From: JAYXXU01 sp037969155
Lineage (GTDB): Bacteria > Pseudomonadota > Gammaproteobacteria > Pseudomonadales > Moraxellaceae
Length of the DNA stretch: 53,870 bases
Assembly: GCA_037969155.1 (NCBI GenBank)
Contig: JBBKWW010000006.1
Span: 1 to 53,870, forward strand
Direction: 5' to 3'
The notes under the pieces are model-generated. The model did no database searches. It worked only from the letters and a program-made list of their open reading frames with translations, and was not told where the DNA came from. A program made the position numbers and the translations under genes. Positions 8,437-16,947 of this stretch are shown here, piece by piece. Numbering within the stretch: position 1 is the first letter of the stretch; the number at the start of each line of letters is the position of its first letter.

Positions 8437-10618
8437 ACTACTGCCTCATGTACGACCAGTCATGCTGTGCACTAGCTTATTGCTCGCCGCCAACAGTCAA
8501 GCCTGCGGCCCTGATTTTGCGTGGCGCTTACTTGAACATCGCAGCACTGTCCTGCAAGAAATGCCCGAAACCAACTTTCAATACGAAATGACTCACTGGA
8601 CCACACCACTGAAAGGACTGCCGATAATTAGCGACACCACCAATAGCTGGCAGGGCTCCGAAACACTATCCGCCCAAATGGCCACTGAAAAAAACCAGCT
8701 CAGTCGAACGCAGTTTATCCAATTACAAACCTTACGACCACAACTCAGCTTGCTCTCAGAGGCTCAGCTACGACAAGCGACACAGAGGTTTCCAGCTAGC
8801 AGCCAACTGTACTTACTCGGTGCAGCCGCCTTTGAACAAGGGCAACTAACACTGGCACAGAATTATTTTTTACACGTGCTGGCGCTGCCCCAAGATCAGC
8901 AGCAGCCTTATGGTTTGTGGGCGTTATACAGTCTGGCGCGCAGCTATCGCCTACAAGAACGACCTGCGGCATCGCTACAAACTTTCGCAAAAGTCCAGCA
9001 ACAGGTCATGGCTGGTACAGCCGACCCACTCAACCTTGCCATCAGCAGTCTTGGAGAACAGGCTCGACTACACCTTCGACAAGATGGCCAACCAGACGCG
9101 TGGGGTACAGCCATTGATCTGTATGCACAACAATATGCGCAAGGTGACAACAGTGGTTATGCGTCACTCAAACTCATCGCCAAACAACTGATTAACCTAC
9201 CACCCGAACAATTGCGAAGCCGGATCGGCAATCCTAAGGTTCAGCGCTTGCTGGTCGCATGGCTGCTGAGCACCTTTAGTAATTATGGCTATGCCAATAG
9301 TGGTGGCATGCTCAATGAAGCAGAAATCCAGCAACATCAACAAGTGGTTCGACTTTTAGCGGCACAGCCGCAACTGAACAGCTCACCCGCACAACTGGAA
9401 AAACTGGCCGCACTGCTGTACCAAAACGGCCTGTACGACAGCAGCGCCGAGCTACTGCCTAAACTTGGCAATAGCGGGCTAGCATGGTGGTTACGTGCCA
9501 AAACAGCCTTGCGGGCAGGACAACTCAATCAAGCACGGGCGGCCTATGCTAAAGCAGCACAAGCCTTTCCCAAGGATCAAGTTTGGGGTGATCGTGACAG
9601 CCCATCATGGGATAGCGAAACGCTCAATCCGCATTGTCGAGTACAAGCCGAGCAAGCAATTTTATCGCTGAATCAAGGCGACTATTTGGAAGCATTCGAC
9701 CAACTGTGGCAAGCCAATGAATACTACTGGCAAGATGTGGCCGATATCGCTGAACGAGTGCTCACAGTGGATGAGCTAAAACAATACGTCGATCAAAAAA
9801 TCAGCGCACCCGATGACAATGCATTGGCTGATCGCAACCAAGATGGCAAAATCAGCGAAGAGGACCGTTATTATCCTGTCCCGAATACACAGCGAATGCG
9901 TGAGCTACTCGGCCGCCGCCTACTACGCGATGGCCGCTATACGCATGCAGCTGCTTATTTTCGACCTGAACGACGACCAGCCGCACAACAGTATATCGAT
10001 GCTCGGCAAGATGCCGAGAGCCGCTGGCAACTGCCAATCAGTCGCGCCAAGCACTTATATGAGGCCGCCACACTCGCCCGCACTCAGGGTCTGGAGCTAC
10101 TCGGGTACGAAAACTCTCCAGACTATGCGGTCTGGGATGGCAGTTTTGGCAGTGACAATAGCCTCGATGCTGCAAAAGACGCTTGGGTCACCACCGATGA
10201 ACTAAAACGCCAGCAACACAGCAAAGCACAGCCAAACGTGCGCTGGCACTATCGCAGTATCGCCGCAGAACTGGCCAATCAAGCTGCTGACTCCCTACCA
10301 CCGCGTAGCCAAGCCTTTGCGGCCACTTTATGCCACGCCTCACAATGGATGGCACAAACTGACCTTGTGGCAGTGCAAGGCTACTACCAACGCTATCTCA
10401 ACCACGGCGCGTATGTCGCTTGGGGTGCTGATTTTGGTAAACACTGCCCTGAGCCAGCGTTTGATCGAGCGCAAATGCGCCAACTCCACTACGTTTGGCA
10501 TGACATCAAACCCCAACTGCGACCTTATAAAACAGCGATTTACACCAGCTTAGCAGGCAGTGGTGTACTGCTGTTAGCGGGTATGGGCTGGCTGATACGC
10601 CGCCGCCTCAACACCTGA
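8414..10618 (+). CDS. Large exported helical-repeat protein with EF-hand-like loop
   Basis: This 734-residue protein has a signal peptide ending near NSQACGPDF and one C-terminal membrane helix (about 712-728, SLAGSGVLLLAGMGWLI) followed by RRRLNT. The body is probably periplasmic and anchored at its C terminus. It is rich in A/L/Q/Y helices of TPR type, for example LYLLGAAAFEQGQLTLAQNY and ARAAYAKAAQAFPKD. Residues 473-484 (DRNQDGKISEED) match a 12-residue EF-hand calcium loop with D1, N3, D5, G6, I8 and D12. The function is unknown. It overlaps the DUF3142 gene by 23 bp, implying co-translation and a joint role. The family was not recognised beyond these features. Confidence 0.8.
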   Translation: MPRHYHFKLLPHVRPVMLCTSLLLAANSQACGPDFAWRLLEHRSTVLQEMPETNFQYEMTHWTTPLKGLPIISDTTNSWQGSETLSAQMATEKNQLSRTQFIQLQTLRPQLSLLSEAQLRQATQRFPASSQLYLLGAAAFEQGQLTLAQNYFLHVLALPQDQQQPYGLWALYSLARSYRLQERPAASLQTFAKVQQQVMAGTADPLNLAISSLGEQARLHLRQDGQPDAWGTAIDLYAQQYAQGDNSGYASLKLIAKQLINLPPEQLRSRIGNPKVQRLLVAWLLSTFSNYGYANSGGMLNEAEIQQHQQVVRLLAAQPQLNSSPAQLEKLAALLYQNGLYDSSAELLPKLGNSGLAWWLRAKTALRAGQLNQARAAYAKAAQAFPKDQVWGDRDSPSWDSETLNPHCRVQAEQAILSLNQGDYLEAFDQLWQANEYYWQDVADIAERVLTVDELKQYVDQKISAPDDNALADRNQDGKISEEDRYYPVPNTQRMRELLGRRLLRDGRYTHAAAYFRPERRPAAQQYIDARQDAESRWQLPISRAKHLYEAATLARTQGLELLGYENSPDYAVWDGSFGSDNSLDAAKDAWVTTDELKRQQHSKAQPNVRWHYRSIAAELANQAADSLPPRSQAFAATLCHASQWMAQTDLVAVQGYYQRYLNHGAYVAWGADFGKHCPEPAFDRAQMRQLHYVWHDIKPQLRPYKTAIYTSLAGSGVLLLAGMGWLIRRRLNT

Positions 10619-10624
10619 TCTGGA

Positions 10625-11269
10625 CTAAAACAACTGCGCTAATCCTGCCACATCATCCACTACCGCAAGCGGCTGGTATTTATGCAAAATATCAGCCGAA
10701 TGCACACCATAGCTGACGCCAATACGTGGCATTTGTAGCTGTTGTGCCATCTCCAGATCATAACTGGTATCCCCAATCATCACTGCTTGGTCAGCCGATA
10801 CACCAGTCGCGTGTAAAATCTGCTGCAACATCTCTGGATGCGGTTTGGAGTGGGTTTCGCTGGCGCAGCGCGTCACGCTAAAATATGACGCAATCCCTGA
10901 ATAGGCCAACACCCGATCTAAGCCGCTCCGGTTTTTACCCGTCGCGACGGCCAACACCGTACCTTGCTGCTGTAATTGCGCCAGTAACGACTCAACTCCC
11001 TCAAACAATGGCGTCTGCTGACTATGCTGCACATAGTGTGTGGCGTACATCGCTTGCAGCTCGGTGTGCAGTTGTGGATGCAATGGAAACAACACCGCCA
11101 TCGCCTCTGGTAAGCCAAGGCCAATGATATTTTTGGCCGCATCGGCGCTCAGTGCGATCTGATGCTGTGCCGCTGCAAAGAGCAGACTGTCCACAATCTG
11201 CCCGACTGAATCCATCAGGGTGCCATCCCAATCAAAAATCACTAGCTTTGGCATTTGCTCAAACATCAT
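10625..11269 (-). CDS. HAD hydrolase, phosphoglycolate-phosphatase-like
   Basis: This 214-residue protein has HAD motif I at residues 13-17 (DWDGT) and a small helical cap of the Gph/PGMB type. Motif II is near VLAVATGKN, and motif III/IV is in SKPHPEM...VMIGDTSYDLEMA. It is likely to dephosphorylate phosphoglycolate or another small phosphoester. Assignment among Gph-like paralogues is not possible by eye. The first ATG directly abuts the TAG stop of rluC. AGGATC lies 5 nt upstream, inside the 3' end of rluC, which suggests translational coupling. It converges with the large exported protein gene, with only 6 bp between the stops. Confidence 0.85.
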   Translation of the reverse strand: MMFEQMPKLVIFDWDGTLMDSVGQIVDSLLFAAAQHQIALSADAAKNIIGLGLPEAMAVLFPLHPQLHTELQAMYATHYVQHSQQTPLFEGVESLLAQLQQQGTVLAVATGKNRSGLDRVLAYSGIASYFSVTRCASETHSKPHPEMLQQILHATGVSADQAVMIGDTSYDLEMAQQLQMPRIGVSYGVHSADILHKYQPLAVVDDVAGLAQLF

Positions 11270-12475
11270 CTATGATCCTGTTGCCTTTGAAGTCGGCTTT
11301 CGACTCGACTGAGTCTGCCGTAACTCGTCCAGTACCGCCTGCATGTCATCTGGCAAGGGTGCAGTGATCAGGGGATAGTCAGGAATCTGCAATCGTGCAG
11401 CATGCAGACACAAGCGCCGTGGGGTGGCGACTTGAGAGGATTGCTCATGGCCGTATTTATCATCACCCAAGATCGCATGGCCAATCGACATGCCATGCAC
11501 CCGAATCTGATGGGTACGACCCGTCAACGGACTGGCCTCGACCAAGGTTGCACCATTAAAACGCTCCATCACCAGCCAATCGGTATGACTGGGCTTGCCT
11601 TCATTGGCGACGCGCACGCGGCGTTCGCCGTTTGGCAATTCATAGCGCAATAAAGGCGCGTTAATCCGCTGCTTATCCAGCAATACCTGACCTTTGACAA
11701 TCGCTTGGTAGGTTTTTCGGATCTGCCCATCACGCAAATGATCTTGCAGTTTTTTCAGCACACTGCGTTTTTTCGAGATCATCAACAGCCCTGAGGTATC
11801 CCGATCAATCCGATGGATTAATTCCAGATAGGTTTTACCCAATGCCTGACGCAAGGCTTCAATCACCCCAAACTCGATACCACTGCCACCATGCACCGCA
11901 ATACCCGACGGCTTGTCCAGCACAATCAAGCCTTCGTCTTCATAGACAATCCGCGCAGCCAGCCCTTGCGCCAGCGCGTCGCTAATCACCACTTCGGTTT
12001 TATCCTGATGCACGTGCCGCCGAATCGGCGCAACCCGTACTTGATCACCGATCTGTAGCCGAGTATCAGCGCGCACACGGCCTTTATTGACCCGTACTTC
12101 GCCTTCACGAATCAGTCGATAAATCCGCGTTTTTGGCACGCCTTTGAGGCGCGTCACCAGATAGTTATCCAGCCGCTGCCCCTCTTGGTATTCAGTAACG
12201 ACAAACCACGTCACCTGTTGCCACGCTTCTGTAGGCTCAGTAGCCTGTAGGTCATCCTGACCATCTGGCAGCTCAGCCACTTGCGCCAGCGTCTCCTGTA
12301 AGTACTGCTCTGGGTTATGCGCAGGCTGCGTAGACTTGGGCGGCCGACTGCTCGGCCGCGAGGTGTGTAGAATCGATTTTTTGCGCACAGGAATCTTACC
12401 CGCAGATGCGGATTCTGGGCGATGTTGACCACGCGAAGGTGGTGCGGGTTTACGAGTATTGCGAGAATTCGTCAT
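11270..12475 (-). CDS. rluC: 23S rRNA pseudouridine synthase RluC
   Basis: RluC isomerises uridines of 23S rRNA (U955, U2504 and U2580 in E. coli) to pseudouridine. After an S4-like RNA-binding domain (about 100-160: GQRLDNYLVTRLKGVPKTRI) comes the synthase domain with the catalytic motif HRIDRDTSGLLMI and the C-terminal GRTHQIRVH. The 401-residue protein exceeds the roughly 320 residues of E. coli RluC because of about 80 basic, Pro/Ser/Lys-rich residues at the N terminus. No strong Shine-Dalgarno precedes the ATG at 12475, and the true start could be further in. The gene is divergent from rne, as rluC is in many gammaproteobacteria. Confidence 0.93.
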   Translation of the reverse strand: MTNSRNTRKPAPPSRGQHRPESASAGKIPVRKKSILHTSRPSSRPPKSTQPAHNPEQYLQETLAQVAELPDGQDDLQATEPTEAWQQVTWFVVTEYQEGQRLDNYLVTRLKGVPKTRIYRLIREGEVRVNKGRVRADTRLQIGDQVRVAPIRRHVHQDKTEVVISDALAQGLAARIVYEDEGLIVLDKPSGIAVHGGSGIEFGVIEALRQALGKTYLELIHRIDRDTSGLLMISKKRSVLKKLQDHLRDGQIRKTYQAIVKGQVLLDKQRINAPLLRYELPNGERRVRVANEGKPSHTDWLVMERFNGATLVEASPLTGRTHQIRVHGMSIGHAILGDDKYGHEQSSQVATPRRLCLHAARLQIPDYPLITAPLPDDMQAVLDELRQTQSSRKPTSKATGS

Positions 12476-13092
12476 GAGAACCGTATGCGAATGAAAAAAG
12501 GTTTGCTATAGTCAGCGCACGGTTGTCCCGAATAAATCGGTAGACCTAACGAATACGCCCGTGCCGAGGCCTCATTATATCGGCAAAAACCCACTGGACA
12601 GGCAATAGTTCGCTGCTTTATTGCAGCAAAACGAAAAAACCCGCCCAGTGGTCATCTGGTTCGGCCTGTCGCCGACCATTAACGAAACTGACATACACTA
12701 AACCCCGTACGATGCCACGCCGATTGAGTGTTGCGCTGCGTGTTTAGGCAGAAACCGTGTCAGTTCTTTCGCTAGAGAGCTATGTAGTTATGGCGCGATC
12801 CGCCGACTACCCTGCGACGAATGCCACGTCCCAGTTGCGACTCGCCAAAGACTGACCGTGCAGCATATCCATGATATGACTTACTGCAACACCGCTGCTT
12901 ATACACCAGTCCTCCCTCAGTGGCTGTGCATCTGTACAGCTTGTCCCGATCAGCACCTTGTGTTGATCAGCCGAATAGAAACTGTGACTTGTGGGAAAAA
13001 CCGTCCAAACCAGACAACCCTTCCTACGGTTGCAGTGTCCAGAGCGGAAACTGGGCAGTGTTTTGTGTGTGTCACACTAAGGTGTCACACGT
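12476..13092 (+). promoter_or_regulatory. rluC-rne intergenic region, probable long rne 5' leader
   Basis: This 617-bp gap has no credible ORF. It must hold the divergent rluC and rne promoters. In enterobacteria rne has a long structured 5' leader used for RNase E autoregulation, and the size here fits that. Visible structure: GCTGC/GCAGC hairpin at 12612-12627, nested inside a CCACTGG...CCAGTGG pairing (about 12591 to 12645). The direct repeat GTGTCACAC (13069-13077, 13082-13090) surrounds the Shine-Dalgarno AAGG. I could not place the promoter with confidence. Confidence 0.45.
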
Positions 13093-16000
13093 ATGAAAAG
13101 AATGTTGATTAACGCCACACACGCCGAAGAAATCCGTGTCGCGATGATTAATGGCAATCGTCTGTATGATTTTGACCTTGAAAATCGCACCCGCGAACAA
13201 AAAAAGTCCAATATCTACAAAGGTCGCGTGACTCGCGTCGAGCCATCACTTGAAGCGGTATTTGTCGAGTATGGCGCAAATCGACAGGGCTTCCTGTCGA
13301 TGCGTGAAATCTCCCCTGCCTACTTGCGTGCTGATCCGCGCACCACCAGTAACGTGCGTGAATTGATCACCGAAGGCACTGAACTGCTGGTACAAGTCGA
13401 AAAAGAAGAACGTGGCAATAAAGGCGCTGCCCTATCGACGTTTATTTCGCTGGCAGGTCGCTATTTGGTGTTGATGCCAAACAATCCGAAAGGCGGCGGT
13501 ATTAGCCGCCAAATCTCTGGGACTGTGCGTGAGGAAATGAAAGAAATCCTCGCCAATCTGAACCTGCCACGCGCCATGAGTGTCATCGTGCGTACCGCAG
13601 GGATTGGCCGCAGCCAAGAAGAGCTGCAACTCGATCTCGACCACTTGGTCAATCTATGGCAACAAATCCAACAACGCGCCCAGTCAGGCCCTTCGCCACT
13701 CTTGGTTCACCAAGAAGCAGGTGTGGTGACACGTGCAGTGCGCGACTATCTGCGGGATGACATCGCTGAAGTGCTGATCGACAATGAAGCCGCCTACAAC
13801 GAAGCCGCGCTATTCGTGCAGCAAGTGATGCCGCATCAGGTCGATAAGATTCGTAAATTCACGGCGCCTGAGCCGCTGTTCGCGCATTTTGGCATTGAAA
13901 GCCAAATCGAAACCGCTTACCAGCGTGAAGTGAAACTACCCTCCGGTGGTTCGATTGTGATCGACCAAACCGAAGCCTTGGTCTCGATTGACATTAACTC
14001 GGCCAAAGCCACACGCGGTGCAGATGTCGAAGATACTGCCTATAACACTAACCTCGAAGCCGCCGACGAAATCGCCCGTCAATTGCGCTTACGTGATATG
14101 GGCGGCTTGATCGTCATCGATTTTATTGACATGAACAAAGAGCGCAATCAACGCACCGTTGAACAACGCTTAAAAGACGCGACTCAATATGACCGTGCGC
14201 GCATTCAGTTCGGACAACTGTCACGCTTTGGCCTGATGGAAATGAGTCGGCAACGCCTGCGTCCATCGCTAGAAGAGTCGACCGGTTACATGTGCCCACG
14301 CTGTCATGGCACGGGTGTGATTCGTGATTTACGCTCACTATCGCTATCGATCATGCGCAGTATCGAAGAAATCGCGCTGCGTGAGCGTCAAGGTGAAGTA
14401 CAAATCCAAGTACCCGTCGAAATCGCGGCGTTCTTACTGAATGAAAAACGTGATTCTCTGGTCTATCTGGAACAAAGCAGTCGGGTGCGGATCACCGTGT
14501 TGCCGCATCCACACCTTGAATCACCGCATTATCACATCCAATACAATCGTGAAGGCTTTGCACCAGCCAGCTACGAACGCTTGGCAGAATTTAGCCAAGA
14601 GCATCTTCAGCTGGGTTACGGTACTGACTGGCAGCAAGACCCTGCCCTCGCTGAACCGGCCACCAACAAACCCACTGCGCCAAAATCAACCCCTCAAAAA
14701 CCAGCGCGGCCAGCGGAACCGACACCAGCACCTGCTGCGGCAACGGCAACTCCAGCCCCTGTGGCAATAGTCGCACCCGTCACTGAAGTGCCTGCGCAAG
14801 CAGCTTGGCTCGCCAATCTGTTCACCACACGTGAAGCCAAGACTACCGATAGCATCAGCGCACAAGATGCGGCGGCCAGTATCGAAGCCTTGGTCAATCA
14901 AGGTGCCGTCAGCCGTGGTCAGCACGGTCATCTTCAGCCTAGTGTCAGTGTCACAACAGCTGCGCCTGTCGCGGCGCCTGCCGAAACGCCAGTCAACAAC
15001 GCCTACACCACACCATCGAGTAGTAATGTCGGCGCGGCCAGCGAACCTGCTCCAGCCAGTCCGAACCGACCACGGCCAGAACAAAGCAGTGCAAGTTCAG
15101 CGCCTAACAACGGCAACCCAAATACACGCCCACGCAACAATCGCAACCGTCGTGGCCGTGATGAGAGTGTCGCAAACACCTCGACGCAGCCACCCGCTGA
15201 CACGCAAGCTGCGCCAGTCGAGCAGTCGAATAACAACGATACGGGCAAGCCTTCACGCCGTCGCAACAGTGAACAACAGCGGCCAAACGATGCCAGCCAA
15301 AATGGCAATAATGCCAGCAGCAGCAACCAAAATGCTGAGCCAGCACAGGCACTACCTCGGCGTGATCGCAACAGCAATCGACCGAGTCGTGGCTCACGCG
15401 AGCGTGATCCAAGTGTGCTTGATCAAAGCCAAGCAGTCGCTGAAAGTCATAAAGACAACAATACGGGCTTTACCCCGCCAGCACATTTGGTCAGCACTCG
15501 TGCTGATGTGAGTGCTGTACCGGAACAGAGCAGCAACCCAGAAGAGGTCGTGGTACATGTGATTGATCATGCGCCTGCCTCGATGGTGGCTGAACCTGCC
15601 CTGATCCAGTTGGATGACGTGGCGGCCAGCAGTGCGCCTGCTGAAGTAGCCGTTGAACCGGTGACGGTGACTGAAGCCACCACGGCGAGCCTTCCCAGCG
15701 AAACGATCAGCGATCAGCCACCAAGCGATGATCGTGAATCACGTCCCGTCGTTCGCGCCCTAAACGACCCACGTGAGCGTCGCCGTCGCCGTGAACTGGG
15801 TCTGGATGAGCCAGTGCTTGCAGTGAGCACACCAGAAGCGGTGACCACACCAGAAGAAGCGACTGTGCAGGAAGTGGCAGCACCAAAAACCACCGCAACA
15901 GTACCTGAGCTACAAGGCTCAGTCGGTGCATTCGTGCGGGCTGTCCTTGCAGAACAGGGTCAAGCGTTGCTGAGTGAAGGTCGTGTGGTCGAGGCGTTCC

Positions 16001-16698
16001 TTACCGCACTACAGCAGCGTGAGCAGCTACTACAGCAACAACTCGTCACTGACACAGCAACGGCCACAAGCGTTGCAGTCACTGAGCCTGCAGTAGCCAC
16101 TGAGCTACCCGCACCTCCTGTGGCCGTCGAGCTCTTGCCACTCGCGCCCCCAGAACCAACCGTGCGGGCAGCCAATGACCCACGTGAGCGTCGTCGGCAA
16201 CAAGCAGTCGCAGCCGTTGAACCCGTCGCAGCGGCCAGTAGCATGGACACTGAACCGCCCGTCGCCAGCGTGACAGAGGCACCGAGTGTCGAGGTGGTCA
16301 GCACAGCAGCCGTCAACCTACAAGGCACAGTCGGCCAAGTGGTACGTGCCACCCTCGGTGAGCAAGGCCAACACCTACTGAGTGAAGGTCGCGTGGTCGA
16401 TGCATTCCTTGCCGCGTTACAGGCACTGCAACAGCTCAAATCACAGGCTAGCAGCACGCCTGCTAATGAGCCACAAACGACTGCTGTAACGCAGGAGCAA
16501 GATGCTGTCACAGCAGAGCCAGCGCCTCCAGTAGCAGCGATAGCTGACGCAACGGAACCCGCTAGTCCCAATGCCGAGCATCTAGATGGTGCTGAGGATG
16601 AGGTGATCGGTGCAGATGCTGAAGGGGATCAATCACGTCGCCCACGTCGCCCACGCGGTCGCCCTCCAAAAAAAGCAACGGCGGCTGAGAGCAAATAA
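13093..16698 (+). CDS. rne: Ribonuclease E
   Basis: This 1201-residue endoribonuclease initiates mRNA decay and matures rRNA and tRNA. The conserved catalytic half (about 1-520) starts MKRMLINATHAEEIRVAMI, contains the S1 and 5'-sensor regions, the DNase-I-like active site (LVSIDINSAKATRG with its aspartate, and GGLIVIDFIDM with the second aspartate), and the zinc-link CPRCHGTG. The tail (about 530-1201) is Ala/Pro/Thr-rich, with arginine-rich stretches (RPRNNRNRRGRD, RPRRPRGRPPKK) expected to bind RNA and partner proteins. It includes a duplicated module (see repeat entries) with NDPRERRR motifs. AAGG lies 10 nt before the ATG. A strong terminator follows. Confidence 0.97.
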   Translation: MKRMLINATHAEEIRVAMINGNRLYDFDLENRTREQKKSNIYKGRVTRVEPSLEAVFVEYGANRQGFLSMREISPAYLRADPRTTSNVRELITEGTELLVQVEKEERGNKGAALSTFISLAGRYLVLMPNNPKGGGISRQISGTVREEMKEILANLNLPRAMSVIVRTAGIGRSQEELQLDLDHLVNLWQQIQQRAQSGPSPLLVHQEAGVVTRAVRDYLRDDIAEVLIDNEAAYNEAALFVQQVMPHQVDKIRKFTAPEPLFAHFGIESQIETAYQREVKLPSGGSIVIDQTEALVSIDINSAKATRGADVEDTAYNTNLEAADEIARQLRLRDMGGLIVIDFIDMNKERNQRTVEQRLKDATQYDRARIQFGQLSRFGLMEMSRQRLRPSLEESTGYMCPRCHGTGVIRDLRSLSLSIMRSIEEIALRERQGEVQIQVPVEIAAFLLNEKRDSLVYLEQSSRVRITVLPHPHLESPHYHIQYNREGFAPASYERLAEFSQEHLQLGYGTDWQQDPALAEPATNKPTAPKSTPQKPARPAEPTPAPAAATATPAPVAIVAPVTEVPAQAAWLANLFTTREAKTTDSISAQDAAASIEALVNQGAVSRGQHGHLQPSVSVTTAAPVAAPAETPVNNAYTTPSSSNVGAASEPAPASPNRPRPEQSSASSAPNNGNPNTRPRNNRNRRGRDESVANTSTQPPADTQAAPVEQSNNNDTGKPSRRRNSEQQRPNDASQNGNNASSSNQNAEPAQALPRRDRNSNRPSRGSRERDPSVLDQSQAVAESHKDNNTGFTPPAHLVSTRADVSAVPEQSSNPEEVVVHVIDHAPASMVAEPALIQLDDVAASSAPAEVAVEPVTVTEATTASLPSETISDQPPSDDRESRPVVRALNDPRERRRRRELGLDEPVLAVSTPEAVTTPEEATVQEVAAPKTTATVPELQGSVGAFVRAVLAEQGQALLSEGRVVEAFLTALQQREQLLQQQLVTDTATATSVAVTEPAVATELPAPPVAVELLPLAPPEPTVRAANDPRERRRQQAVAAVEPVAAASSMDTEPPVASVTEAPSVEVVSTAAVNLQGTVGQVVRATLGEQGQHLLSEGRVVDAFLAALQALQQLKSQASSTPANEPQTTAVTQEQDAVTAEPAPPVAAIADATEPASPNAEHLDGAEDEVIGADAEGDQSRRPRRPRGRPPKKATAAESK
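15751..16044 (+). repeat. RNase E scaffold module, copy 1
   Basis: Copy 1 encodes VRALNDPRERRRRREL, a linker, and a 45-residue block LQGSVGAFVRAVLAEQGQAL then LSEGRVVEAFLTALQQ. It is repeated about 410 bp downstream inside the same gene. Confidence 0.85.
16162..16446 (+). repeat. RNase E scaffold module, copy 2
   Basis: Copy 2 encodes VRAANDPRERRRQQ, a linker, and LQGTVGQVVRATLGEQGQHL then LSEGRVVDAFLAALQA. The NDPR part is offset 411 bp from copy 1 and the LQG block 408 bp, so the whole segment looks tandemly duplicated. Confidence 0.85.
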
Positions 16699-16716
16699 GC
16701 CTCTCTAGTCCAAATT

Positions 16717-16748
16717 AGCCACCCACACACTGGGTGGCTTTTTATTTT
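16717..16748 (+). terminator. Rho-independent terminator of rne
   Basis: AGCCACCCA (16717-16725) pairs with TGGGTGGCT (16731-16739) across a CACAC loop and is followed by a TTTTTATTTT tract. Confidence 0.9.
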
Positions 16749-16947
16749 AAAAAACAATCACAAGCCTGCAAATAAACACCCTTATTAATGCAAAAAAAGC
16801 TGTTTTTTCCTGCTGGAATGCTTGCTGATTTGAGCCTCAATGGTTAAGGTTAGACACGAGCTTAATCCCCCAACACAGGTGACTCAGGATTAGTCGGTTT
16901 TTCACTTGATGACCGCTAAACCCTCACCCAAACAAGGACTCTGATTC

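Noticed and set aside
14686..15511. Antisense and frame-shifted open frames over the rne tail
   Set aside because: Composition follows the repetitive linker of rne, and no family resemblance is seen on either strand.
15960..16571. 203-residue open frame antisense to rne
   Set aside because: It is the mirror of the Ala/Gln-rich repeats of RNase E. The translation is low-complexity Ala/Ser/Thr/Cys with no domain and no Shine-Dalgarno.
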